From NCBI GenBank assembly GCA_013696525.1, contig JACCYK010000394.1, forward strand, positions 1 to 8,966: DNA of 8,966 nt, given 5' to 3'. The stretch is from Chloroflexia bacterium. GTDB taxonomy: Bacteria; Chloroflexota; Chloroflexia; Thermomicrobiales; UBA6265. Positions 1 through 6,446 of this stretch are shown one piece after another (the stretch's first letter is position 1; every line of letters begins with the position of its first letter). The notes below the pieces were generated by a model that saw only the letters and a list, made by a program, of their open reading frames with translations, did no database searches and was not told where the DNA came from. Position numbers and translations under genes: made by a program.

Positions 1-2
1 CC

Positions 3-1256
3 CCCAACCGGGCGCCGGCGTTCCTCCAGGAGCGGTCGATGACGTTCCTCGGCTCGACCTATTTCGTGCCGGCCGGGGAAGAGGTGTTCCGGGCCCAGGT
101 CGCCGAGTGGGGCGAGCAGGCCGGCGTCAACGTGACGGTGGACTTGGTCAACTGGCCGGACCTGCAGCCCCGGATCGCGGCCGGGGTCGAGGGCGGCTCC
201 GGCGCCGACATCATCGAGATGTGGGACACCTGGCCCTATCTGTATCGCGAGCAGATGGTGCCGGCCGGCGACCTGGCGGCCGCGGTGGACGAGCGCTACG
301 GCGGCTACTACGACTGGGTGGTCAACACCGCCAGCGTCGATGGCGAGTGGTTCAGCGTCCCGCTCGGCACCTCCAGCACGGCGGTTGCCTTCCGGATTAG
401 CTACTTTGAAGAGGCGGGCCTCGAAGATCCCCAAAACAACTTCCCCACCACCTGGGAAGAGTTCTTCGCGATCGGGAAGACGCTCAAGGAGATGGGCAAA
501 CCGCTCGGCCAGGCGCTCGGCCACAGCACCGGCGACCCGCCCAGCTTCGCCTATCCCTTCATGTGGTCCTACGGCGCGATGGAAGTCGCCGAAGACGGCA
601 CCACCGTCATGTTCAACCAGCCGGAATTCGTCGAGGGCATGCGGCTCTTCATGCAGGCTTGGACCGACGCCTACGACGAGTCGGGCCTCTCCTGGGACGA
701 CGCGACCAACAATCGCGCCTTCCTCTCCGATCAGCTCTCGGCTACCTTCAACGGCAGCAGCGTCTACCTGGCGGCGGTCGCGGCGGCGGAAGGCGCCCCG
801 GCCGGCGACTACGAGATCGTGGTGCCGCCGGATGACATCTGGCACGCCTCGATCCCAGGCGGGCCGGCCGGCCAGTTCAACATGGTGGGCAGCCGCTCCT
901 ACGCGGCGATGACCTATTCGGAGAACCAAGAGGCGGCGATGGAGTTCCTGGACTGGTGGTTCCAAGAGGACCAGTTCATCGCCTGGATCGAGGCCAACGG
1001 CGGCTACTTCATCCCGATGGCGCCCGGCTACGCCGACCTCGGGGTTTACGTCGACAATCCGTCGCTGGAGCCCTATCCGCGGGTGGCCGAGGTCGGCCGC
1101 CACAAGGGCTTCTCCGGCCCGTCCAACCAGAACGCGGCCGAGGCCTTCGCCCGCTACACGGTGATCGACGCCTATGCCCAAGCGATCCAGAGCGGCGACG
1201 CCGAGACGGCGATCCAGAACGCCGCCGAGGTGCTGACCCGCGTCTACGGCGGCTAA
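3..1256 (+). CDS. Carbohydrate ABC transporter substrate-binding protein (5'-truncated by window edge)
   Basis: Extracellular solute-binding protein, family 1 type, which captures a sugar or polyol outside the membrane and delivers it to the permeases encoded just downstream. The frame is open to the left edge, so the ATG at 39 is probably internal. About 417 residues are visible; the signal peptide and any lipoprotein cysteine must lie upstream of the window. The visible start (FLGSTYFVPAGEEVFRAQVAEW, then GVNVTVDLVNW) matches the usual first beta-strand and helix of the mature protein in this family. Later come the ADIIEMWDTW segment, an FPTTWEEF segment and a C-terminal helical region ending in VLTRVYGG. 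Aromatic residues are abundant, as in sugar-binding members. The gene is first in the transporter operon as seen here, but 131 bases containing two stem-loops separate it from the first permease. The family call is strong; the substrate cannot be read from sequence. Confidence 0.9.
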   Translation, partial: PNRAPAFLQERSMTFLGSTYFVPAGEEVFRAQVAEWGEQAGVNVTVDLVNWPDLQPRIAAGVEGGSGADIIEMWDTWPYLYREQMVPAGDLAAAVDERYGGYYDWVVNTASVDGEWFSVPLGTSSTAVAFRISYFEEAGLEDPQNNFPTTWEEFFAIGKTLKEMGKPLGQALGHSTGDPPSFAYPFMWSYGAMEVAEDGTTVMFNQPEFVEGMRLFMQAWTDAYDESGLSWDDATNNRAFLSDQLSATFNGSSVYLAAVAAAEGAPAGDYEIVVPPDDIWHASIPGGPAGQFNMVGSRSYAAMTYSENQEAAMEFLDWWFQEDQFIAWIEANGGYFIPMAPGYADLGVYVDNPSLEPYPRVAEVGRHKGFSGPSNQNAAEAFARYTVIDAYAQAIQSGDAETAIQNAAEVLTRVYGG

Positions 1257-1284
1257 GCGAGTCCACGAGGCGCGAGGCGGGCGG

Positions 1285-1309
1285 GCTTTACCGGACAATG
1301 CGGTAAAGC
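1285..1309 (+). promoter_or_regulatory. Small perfect stem-loop 3' of the binding-protein gene
   Basis: Arms GCTTTACCG (1285-1293) and CGGTAAAGC (1301-1309) are perfectly complementary over 9 bp with a 7-nt loop. It lies 28 bases after the binding-protein stop. No T-tract follows, so it is not a classical intrinsic terminator. It may protect the 3' end of the upstream message or be a protein-binding palindrome; the sequence alone does not decide. Confidence 0.45.
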
Positions 1310-1325
1310 AGGGGCGGCCCGGCTC

Positions 1326-1365
1326 GCCAGTCTCCACCCGGTATCCGTGCCGGGTGGAGACTGGC
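1326..1365 (+). promoter_or_regulatory. Strong intercistronic stem-loop between binding-protein and permease genes
   Basis: A perfect 16-bp stem: arms at 1326-1341 (GCCAGTCTCCACCCGG) and 1350-1365, with an 8-nt loop TATCCGTG. It sits 22 bases before the permease start. The sequence after it (CTACATCACGG) has no run of T, so full termination is not expected. In sugar ABC operons, hairpins at this place commonly give the binding protein more stable mRNA than the membrane subunits. That role is inferred here; the stem itself is directly visible. Confidence 0.65.
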
Positions 1366-1387
1366 CTACATCACGGGGGATGGAAGC

Positions 1388-2329
1388 GTGAGCGTAATTC
1401 CGGCCCAAGCAGCGCGTGAGACGGTTCCCCAACAGCGGCGGCGAATGTCGACCTGGGAGCGCTTGGTCGAGCGGGAGGCGGTGCTCGCCTATCTGTTCAT
1501 GGTGCCGGGGGCGCTCATCCTGCTCGGGTTCATGGCCTATCCCTTCTTCCTCGGCATCTACTACTCGATGACCGACAAGGTCGTCGGCTTCGCCTCGTTC
1601 GATGTCATCGGCCTCTTGAACTATCAGACGCTGCTGAGCGACCGCATTTTCCAGACGACGGTCGCCAACACGATGATCTACAGCTTCGTCACGGTGCCGT
1701 TCAAACTGGTCCTGGGGCTGGCCCTGGCGCTGGTCCTCAACCAAAAATTTCGCTTTAGCCGGGTGATCCGGGCCGGGCTGCTCCTGCCGTGGATCGTGCC
1801 CACCGCGATCAGCAGCCTGGCCTGGCTGATGCTGTTCGACAGCGCGCTCAGCCCGATCTCGTGGGTGCTGCGCGACTGGGGCTGGATCGAGTCGAACATC
1901 AATTTCCTGGGCAGCCGGGAGAACGCGCTGGCCTCGCTCTCGTTCGCCAACATCTGGCGCGGCGTCCCCTTCTTCGCGATCACCATCCTGGCCGGGCTGC
2001 AGGCGGTGCCCAGCGAGCTGCACGAGGCGGCGGCGCTGGATGGCGCCAGCACCTGGCAGCGCTTTTTCTCGGTCATTCTGCCGGTGATCCGCAATATCGT
2101 CCTGATCGCGACCCTGTTCTCGATCATCTGGACCTTCTCCGACTTCGCCCTGCCCTACGTGCTGCTGAAGGGCGGGCCGGGCAGCATGGTCCATGTCTTC
2201 GGCACCCTGGCCTACAGTTCGATGAGCTTTGATCTCGGTCAGGCGGCGGCTATCGCCCTCTACCAGTTCCCCTTCCTGGCCCTGTTCGCCGCGCTGCTGC
2301 TCCGCTTCATCCGGTCCGAGGATTCATAA
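1388..2329 (+). CDS. Carbohydrate ABC transporter permease, MalF/UgpA-like (CUT1)
   Basis: Inner-membrane subunit of the sugar importer, 313 aa, the usual length for a short MalF-type subunit. A cytoplasmic N-terminus of about 35 residues is followed by TM1 (AYLFMVPGALILLGFMAYPFF) and about five further membrane segments. The EAA loop that docks onto the ATPase is clear: EAAALDGASTWQRFFSVILP starting at residue 213. The GTG at 1388 is chosen because a GGGGGA Shine-Dalgarno (1375-1380) lies 7 bases upstream; an in-frame ATG at 1445 would remove part of the basic N-terminal tail and has no better site. The second permease begins 18 bases after the stop, so the two are almost certainly co-transcribed and pair in the membrane. 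The ATPase is not in the window. Confidence 0.95.
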   Translation: MSVIPAQAARETVPQQRRRMSTWERLVEREAVLAYLFMVPGALILLGFMAYPFFLGIYYSMTDKVVGFASFDVIGLLNYQTLLSDRIFQTTVANTMIYSFVTVPFKLVLGLALALVLNQKFRFSRVIRAGLLLPWIVPTAISSLAWLMLFDSALSPISWVLRDWGWIESNINFLGSRENALASLSFANIWRGVPFFAITILAGLQAVPSELHEAAALDGASTWQRFFSVILPVIRNIVLIATLFSIIWTFSDFALPYVLLKGGPGSMVHVFGTLAYSSMSFDLGQAAAIALYQFPFLALFAALLLRFIRSEDS

Positions 2330-2347
2330 GAAGGGGCGGGGTTATCC

Positions 2348-3193
2348 ATGGTCGGCAGCAACACGTTCCTGCAACGACTCTGGCGGGTCTACCTGCCGCT
2401 GCTCTTCTTTGCCGTCTTCTTGCTCTTTCCCTTCGCCTGGATGCTGATCGTCTCGCTCAAACCGGACAACGCGCTCCTTAATACCGACATTAATCCCTTC
2501 CTCCCGATCGGGATGACGCTGAACAACTACCGCTATTTGTTGCAGGACACCGATTTCCTGCACTGGACCCGGAACACGATGGTCGTCACCGTGGGGTCGC
2601 TGCTGGTGTCACTCTTTTGCAGCGTCCTGATCGGCTACGCGCTGGGCCGGTTCCGGTTCCGGGGCGGCAACATCATCGGGGTGGCGGTCTTCCTCGCCTA
2701 CCTCGTGCCGCCCACGCTGCTGTTCATTCCCCTGGCCCAGGTCGTCTCGAACTTCGGGGTCTACAATCAGTATTGGGCGCTGATCTTCACCTACCCGACC
2801 TTTTTGATCCCGTTCGCCAGTTGGCTGTTGATGGGGTACTTCCGCACGATCTCGCGGGAGCTGGAAGACGCCGCCCTGGTCGACGGGGCGACCCGCTTCC
2901 AGGCGATGATCCGGATCGTGCTGCCGCTGGCGCTGCCGGGCGTGCTCTCGGCCGGGATCTTCTGCTTCACCCTGGGCTGGAATGAATTTCTCTACGCCTT
3001 GGTGCTGATGGGCTCCGGCACGATGAAGACGGTGCCGGTCGGCGTCGTCTCCGACCTGATCCGGGCCGATGTTTACTTCTGGGGCTCGCTGATGGCGGCC
3101 GGCATCCTCGGCTCGGTGCCGGTCGCGATCGCCTACTCCTTCTTCGTCGACCACTACGTCTCCGGCCTCACCGCCGGCGCCACGAAGGGGTAG
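2348..3193 (+). CDS. Carbohydrate ABC transporter permease, MalG/UgpE-like (CUT1)
   Basis: Second inner-membrane subunit, 281 aa, typical of MalG-type permeases (about 270-300). TM1 (LLFFAVFLLFPFAWMLIVSL) begins about residue 17, followed by the characteristic NNYRYLL segment and about five more helices. The EAA loop reads ELEDAALVDGATRFQAMIRI from residue 171, and a typical WNEFLYALVLM segment lies near residue 215. The ATG at 2348 is preceded by purine-rich AAGAAGGGGCGGGG, which can serve as ribosome-binding site. It is the last gene of the visible operon: the next gene is on the opposite strand and its 3' end lies 48 bases away. No convincing intrinsic terminator is seen in that gap. Confidence 0.95.
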   Translation: MVGSNTFLQRLWRVYLPLLFFAVFLLFPFAWMLIVSLKPDNALLNTDINPFLPIGMTLNNYRYLLQDTDFLHWTRNTMVVTVGSLLVSLFCSVLIGYALGRFRFRGGNIIGVAVFLAYLVPPTLLFIPLAQVVSNFGVYNQYWALIFTYPTFLIPFASWLLMGYFRTISRELEDAALVDGATRFQAMIRIVLPLALPGVLSAGIFCFTLGWNEFLYALVLMGSGTMKTVPVGVVSDLIRADVYFWGSLMAAGILGSVPVAIAYSFFVDHYVSGLTAGATKG

Positions 3194-3241
3194 CGGGCCG
3201 GCGGCAGGCGCACCGGAGCCCTTGCGAGATCGCGGATTCGA

Positions 3242-3817
3242 TCAAACCTTCCGGCCAAACTGCAGCATTCGCCTGAAGACACGCCGGAGCTCGACGCGAA
3301 ACTCGGGAAAGACGTCTTCACCAGGCAGCTCGTCTCGCTCGGTCAGCAACCGATCACCCCCGTCAGCGGTACGAACCCGGATCATCCGCTGGTCCGTATC
3401 CACAACCCAGACCAGCTTGACCCCCGCCCGGAGATAGACCCGCACCTTCTCCTCGATCGCCGTGGGCCGGTTCGCGGGGGAGATGACCTCGGCGACGAGG
3501 GGAGGCACGACCCGCATCAGACCGCTCGTACTCAACTCCGGAAGTTGTTCCACGAAGAGGACGGCCACGTCTGGACTTAACACGACACCGGGATCATTCT
3601 CAAAGATGAGCCTACCTTCACCGCCCGCGTCACCCAGATCGTGCTCTTCGAGATATTGATTGAGGTACCCGATCAATCTTCCCGAGACAATGAGATGCGG
3701 CGCGGCGGTCGGCGGCATTTTCTTCAGCACCCCCCGCATCAGCTCATAGCGGTAGCCGTCATCCGGCATCAGTTCGAGATCCCGCGCGGTCATCAGCGTG
3801 GTGGTGGTGGCCATCAT
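3242..3817 (-). CDS. Uma2 family (DUF820) PD-(D/E)XK-fold putative endonuclease, copy A
   Basis: A 191-aa member of the Uma2/DUF820 family, which has the restriction-endonuclease fold; cellular role and substrate are not established. Family signatures: GYRYELMRGVLKKM (residues 21-34), SPDVAV (D83), PPLVAEVIS (E110), then EEKVRVYLRAGVKLVWVVD, with K124 the likely active-site lysine. Candidate catalytic residues E25, D83, E110 and K124 are all kept, so the gene looks intact. The frame runs back to an ATG at 3868, but the start is placed at 3817 (or 3814): AAAGGA lies 9 bases upstream, and copy B begins at the same place (MATTT) with the same spacing from an AAGGA. It converges on the ABC operon and is about 64% identical to the gene at 5702-6253. 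No methylase or antitoxin gene is adjacent, so it is not an obvious restriction or toxin module. Confidence 0.88.
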   Translation of the reverse strand: MMATTTTLMTARDLELMPDDGYRYELMRGVLKKMPPTAAPHLIVSGRLIGYLNQYLEEHDLGDAGGEGRLIFENDPGVVLSPDVAVLFVEQLPELSTSGLMRVVPPLVAEVISPANRPTAIEEKVRVYLRAGVKLVWVVDTDQRMIRVRTADGGDRLLTERDELPGEDVFPEFRVELRRVFRRMLQFGRKV

Positions 3818-4056
3818 CGTCGGCCGTCCTTTCGGCATCGTGGCTTCACCCGGCAAGCGCTTGGTCACCAGAGCGAATCAGCAGCGATCGTCAGCATGGA
3901 GCCCAAAACTGATCGGCTCAGTCACCAGCGTCCGACCCGGCCTGGTGCATGAGCCATCTGATAAACCAAGGAGAAGCTCGTTCTATTCATAGCGCGGCTA
4001 TCTCGTGGAGGCGGCCGGCGTAGCCGATGTCGCCAATCGACGCCCCAACCCCGCCC
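3818..4056. other. Divergent intergenic region, no gene seen
   Basis: The gap lies between the starts of Uma2 copy A (-) and the MFS leader ORF (+) and must hold promoters for both directions. No convincing -35/-10 pair was found by eye on either strand. A small ATAGC-GCG-GCTAT inverted repeat at about 3989-4001 is the only palindrome noticed, and it is too short to call an operator. Confidence 0.4.
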
Positions 4057-4063
4057 AAAGGAG
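4057..4063 (+). promoter_or_regulatory. Strong Shine-Dalgarno AAAGGAG of the leader ORF
   Basis: AAAGGAG lies 6 bases before the ATG at 4070. It is the best ribosome-binding site near the MFS gene, but it serves a start in another frame from the transporter. The transporter ATG at 4177 has no recognisable site of its own. This contrast is the main reason to think the short ORF is translated. Confidence 0.65.
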
Positions 4064-4069
4064 ATATCA

Positions 4070-4180
4070 ATGAAGCTCCGACCCTCCGGCCGTCTGGATG
4101 CTCGCCGGCCTGCTGAGTGCCGGCGCGACGGAGCGGGCGCGGGATACGCTTCCGTGGCGCCGATCGCGATGACCCGATGA
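4070..4180 (+). CDS. Putative 36-aa leader peptide coupled to the MFS transporter
   Basis: A short ORF of 36 codons, rich in arginine (starts MKLRPSGRLDARR, ends APIAMTR), with no recognisable domain, signal peptide or membrane segment. It starts 6 bases after a strong AAAGGAG site. Its TGA stop (4178-4180) overlaps the ATG (4177) of the MFS gene as ATGA, the classic arrangement for translational coupling or reinitiation. A 7-bp perfect stem (CGCCGGC 4103-4109, GCCGGCG 4119-4125) lies within it. Short leader ORFs control several drug-efflux and resistance genes, for example tet(L) of Bacillus by reinitiation. That it is translated and regulatory is inference. Alternatives: a chance ORF in GC-rich DNA, or a remnant of a longer gene. 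No N-terminal part of the MFS protein appears to be missing, so a simple frameshift is unlikely. Confidence 0.45.
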   Translation: MKLRPSGRLDARRPAECRRDGAGAGYASVAPIAMTR

Positions 4181-4217
4181 GTGCTATGGCGCGGGCCACG
4201 AGCGTTTCGGGCGTGGC
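4153..4217 (+). promoter_or_regulatory. Possible alternative mRNA stems around the MFS start
   Basis: GCCACG (4195-4200) is complementary to CGTGGC upstream (4153-4158) and to CGTGGC downstream (4212-4217). The first pairing would close a loop holding the ATG codons at 4177 and 4186; the second would leave them free. The two exclude each other. Six-base matches are common in GC-rich DNA, so this is only a candidate switch. Confidence 0.25.
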
Positions 4218-5628
4218 ATCCACCCGGCTCCTATTGACGGTGCTCATCGCGGCCATCCTCAACTCGGTGCTGACCGCTTCGATGCTCAACGTCGTGTTGC
4301 CGGTGATCCGGGTCGACTTCGGCGCCTCGCCGGCCGCCGTGGGCTGGGTCATAACCGGCTTCGCCCTCGCTTACGCCATCGGCATCCCGCTCTATGGGCG
4401 CCTCTCCGACGTCTTCGGGGTGCGGCGCCTGTTCGCGCTGGGACTGCTGGGGTTTGCCGTGGGTGGGCTCATCTGCGCCCTGGCGCCGAGCTTGCCGGTG
4501 CTGGTGGCGGGCCGGGTGGTGCAGGGGATCGGCGGCGCGGTGGTACCCGCCCTGTCCACCGTCTCCATCGCCAAGGTGCTCCCGCCCGGCCAGCGCGGCG
4601 GCGCGTTAGGGCTCATCGCCTCCGGCGTCGGCGTCGGAACGGGGCTGGGGCCGATCGTGGGCGGCGTCGTGGAGGAGGCGGCCGGCTGGCACTACCTCTT
4701 CTATGGCACCCTGGTGGTGGCGCTGCTCTTGATCCCAGGAGTTCTGCGCGTGCTCCCGGATGGCGGCTCCGGGGGCGAGCGGCGGTTCGATCTCACCGGC
4801 GGCGTCCTGCTCGGGTTGACCGCGGGGCTCTTTCTCTTCGGCATCACCCAAGGTCAGGCGGCGGGCTTCGGCGCGGTCTCCGCGTGGGGCAGCTTTCTGG
4901 GATCGGCCCTCGCCGCCGCTGGCTTTGTCTGGCGCATTACCGGCACGCCGGATCCGTTCGTCGCTCCGGCCCTGTTTCGGAACCGGGCCTACGTGGCGGC
5001 GCTGATCGTCGGCTTCTGTTCGATGTTCGCCTACCTGGCGACCCTCCTGACGGTGCCCCAGCTTGTCTCCGAGGTGAACGCCCTCGGTCCGGCCGCCGCC
5101 GGGCTGGTCTTGACGCCCGGCGCGGTAGGACTGGCCGCCTTTTCCCCGTGGAGCGGCCGGCTCTCCGACCGTGTCGGCGTCCGCATCCCGATCCTGGTGG
5201 GCCTGACAATCTTCGGCGGCTCGGTCCTCTTCCTCTCCACCTTTGCCGGGGCATCGCCACTGGTGATTGCCCTGGGCGTACTGGGCGTTGGCATCGGTGG
5301 CGCCCTCGTCACCCCGGCGACCACCAACGCCGCCGCCAATGCGCTGTCCGAAGCCGATGTCGCGGTCGGTTTGGGCATCTACCAAGGGGCGTTCTTCCTC
5401 GGTGGCGGCACCGGGGCGGCCGTCATCGGCGCCGTGCTCGCGGCCCGCGGCGAGGGGAATGCCGACAGTTTCAATCCCCTGCACACGCTTGGGGGAGCGC
5501 CGTTCGCCGATGCCTTCGTGGTGATCGTGTTGGCCGTGATCGTTGCCCTGGTAGCCGCGCTGGGGTTGCGCGGCCGGCGTCGAGACACCAGTACCGGGGA
5601 GCAACTTGGAACGAGCCGGGAGGGTTGA
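4177..5628 (+). CDS. MFS transporter, DHA2-like (14-TM drug:H+ antiporter type)
   Basis: Integral membrane transporter of the major facilitator superfamily, 483 aa from this start, with about 14 predicted helices; probably a proton-coupled exporter of drugs or other small molecules. TM1 (about 18-42) ends in LNVVLPVI, like the DHA2 motif. Motif A is GRLSDVFGVRR (74-84), the motif B arginine is R113 in AGRVVQGIGGA, and motif C is GVGVGTGLGPIVGG (150-163), the signature of antiporters. A second motif A (GRLSDRVGVR) is near residue 326. The ATG at 4177 is chosen because it leaves about 17 residues before TM1 and overlaps the leader stop; a GTG at 4117 in the same frame has no ribosome-binding site and adds an arginine-rich tail, while the ATG at 4186 is also possible. 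The substrate is unknown. Uma2 copy B converges 73 bases downstream. Confidence 0.88.
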   Translation: MSAMARATSVSGVASTRLLLTVLIAAILNSVLTASMLNVVLPVIRVDFGASPAAVGWVITGFALAYAIGIPLYGRLSDVFGVRRLFALGLLGFAVGGLICALAPSLPVLVAGRVVQGIGGAVVPALSTVSIAKVLPPGQRGGALGLIASGVGVGTGLGPIVGGVVEEAAGWHYLFYGTLVVALLLIPGVLRVLPDGGSGGERRFDLTGGVLLGLTAGLFLFGITQGQAAGFGAVSAWGSFLGSALAAAGFVWRITGTPDPFVAPALFRNRAYVAALIVGFCSMFAYLATLLTVPQLVSEVNALGPAAAGLVLTPGAVGLAAFSPWSGRLSDRVGVRIPILVGLTIFGGSVLFLSTFAGASPLVIALGVLGVGIGGALVTPATTNAAANALSEADVAVGLGIYQGAFFLGGGTGAAVIGAVLAARGEGNADSFNPLHTLGGAPFADAFVVIVLAVIVALVAALGLRGRRRDTSTGEQLGTSREG

Positions 5629-5701
5629 TCCAATACTGCTTGGGGTGCCGGTCGGTGGCATCTGCCGCTGCATCTCGGGTACGGAACGATCGCCGCCCCG
5701 C

Positions 5702-6253
5702 TCACATCAACCACCGAAAGAGACGGGCCACCTCGACCCGGAACTCAGGAAACACGCCTCCATTGGTCAGCACATCCGCTACGGTGAGCAGGTCGTCAGC
5801 GCCGTCCGGGGTCCGCACCTGGATCGTGCGGCGGGTGGGATCGACCACCCACACAAGCTTCACCCCGGCGGCGAGGTAGATACGCACCTTTTCCTCGATT
5901 TCAGCTGGCCGGTTTGAGGTCGAGACGACTTCGGCAACCAGGGGTGGCACGAATCGCATGTAGCCTGTAGCCGGAATGGTCGGCAAAGCGTCAACGGGGA
6001 TAACCGCGACGTCCGGTCCGAATATAGTGTCGGGATCCTCAGCAAAGTAGAATCCACCCTCACCGCCCGCGACACCAAGGTCGTTCGGTTCGAGATATTG
6101 GTTTAGAGAGCTGATCAGTCTGCCGGATACAATAAGATGATTCCTACTAGCCGGTGCCATCTGCTTCAGCACTCCTCGGATCAGCTCATAACGATATCCG
6201 TCTTCGCGCATCTGTTCGAGGTCTTCGGCGGTCAGCAGCGTGGTTGTGGCCAT
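5702..6253 (-). CDS. Uma2 family (DUF820) PD-(D/E)XK-fold putative endonuclease, copy B
   Basis: A 183-aa paralogue of the gene at 3242-3817; by hand alignment about 117 of 183 positions are identical, with a one-residue gap near the N-terminus. The same family blocks are present: DGYRYELIRGVLKQM (18-32), GPDVAV (D81), PPLVAEVVS (E108), EEKVRIYLAAGVKLVWVVD (K122). All candidate catalytic residues are kept. The start at 6253 has AAGGA 9 bases upstream and gives an N-terminus (MATTTLLTAEDLEQM) that matches copy A. Like copy A, it lies tail-to-tail with an upstream + strand unit and is divergent from the next + gene. It ends shortly after FRWLM, lacking the eight or so extra C-terminal residues of copy A. 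Function in the cell is unknown for the family. Confidence 0.9.
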   Translation of the reverse strand: MATTTLLTAEDLEQMREDGYRYELIRGVLKQMAPASRNHLIVSGRLISSLNQYLEPNDLGVAGGEGGFYFAEDPDTIFGPDVAVIPVDALPTIPATGYMRFVPPLVAEVVSTSNRPAEIEEKVRIYLAAGVKLVWVVDPTRRTIQVRTPDGADDLLTVADVLTNGGVFPEFRVEVARLFRWLM

Positions 6254-6364
6254 GAGTCCCTGTCCTTCGTTCCCGTCGTGTCTGAGTTGTGCCGTCTGTG
6301 CGGCGGGAAGTGATGTGATGCAGGGTACTAGGATGCCTCATCCCCGGCAACCGTCCAGACGTTC

Positions 6365-6398
6365 CGATTCCGTGGTAGCTTCTCCCTCACGGGAATCG
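6365..6398 (+). promoter_or_regulatory. Stem-loop in the 5' region of the dehydrogenase gene
   Basis: Arms CGATTCCGTG (6365-6374) and CACGGGAATCG (6388-6398) form 10 bp with a single bulged G (6391) and a 13-nt loop. The loop bases 6379-6386 (CTTCTCCC) can pair with GGGAGGAG (6432-6439), the Shine-Dalgarno of the dehydrogenase, over 8 bp with one G-U. It could therefore be an RNA element that hides the ribosome-binding site, or simply a protein operator in the 193-bp divergent region between Uma2 copy B and the dehydrogenase. A second small repeat, GGATG-CCT-CATCC, lies at 6331-6343. Confidence 0.4.
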
Positions 6399-6446
6399 CC
6401 GACCAATCAGCGTGGCGGCTGGTGAAGGCGCGGGAGGAGGCGGGCG

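Noticed and set aside
1380..1391. Three-codon mini-ORF (ATG GAA GCG TGA) overlapping the GTG start of the first permease
   Set aside because: It has no separate ribosome-binding site; the GGGGGA overlaps its own ATG. Likely coincidence.
1253..2194. Open frame of 313 codons on the minus strand
   Set aside because: It lies opposite the MalF-like permease, whose family match is clear, and its product is Arg/Gln/Asp-rich low-complexity sequence of the kind produced opposite GC-rich genes.
3228..3243. GATCG-CGGATT-CGATC inverted repeat between the ABC operon and Uma2 copy A
   Set aside because: Only 5 bp, overlaps the Uma2 stop codon and has no T-tract, so it is not supported as a bidirectional terminator.
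3818..3868. Upstream ATG at 3868 for Uma2 copy A
   Set aside because: Paralogue B and the AAAGGA spacing both support the start at 3817/3814.
4117..4176. N-terminal extension of the MFS protein from a GTG at 4117
   Set aside because: There is no ribosome-binding site, it adds an arginine-rich tail not usual for the family, and it conflicts with the ATGA overlap at 4177.
4606..5673. Open frame of 355 codons on the minus strand
   Set aside because: It is opposite the MFS gene, has no recognisable domain and has shadow-like composition.
5629..5701. Search for a terminator between the MFS gene and Uma2 copy B
   Set aside because: Only a weak 6-bp stem with a G-U pair (near 5645-5662) and no T-tract was found.
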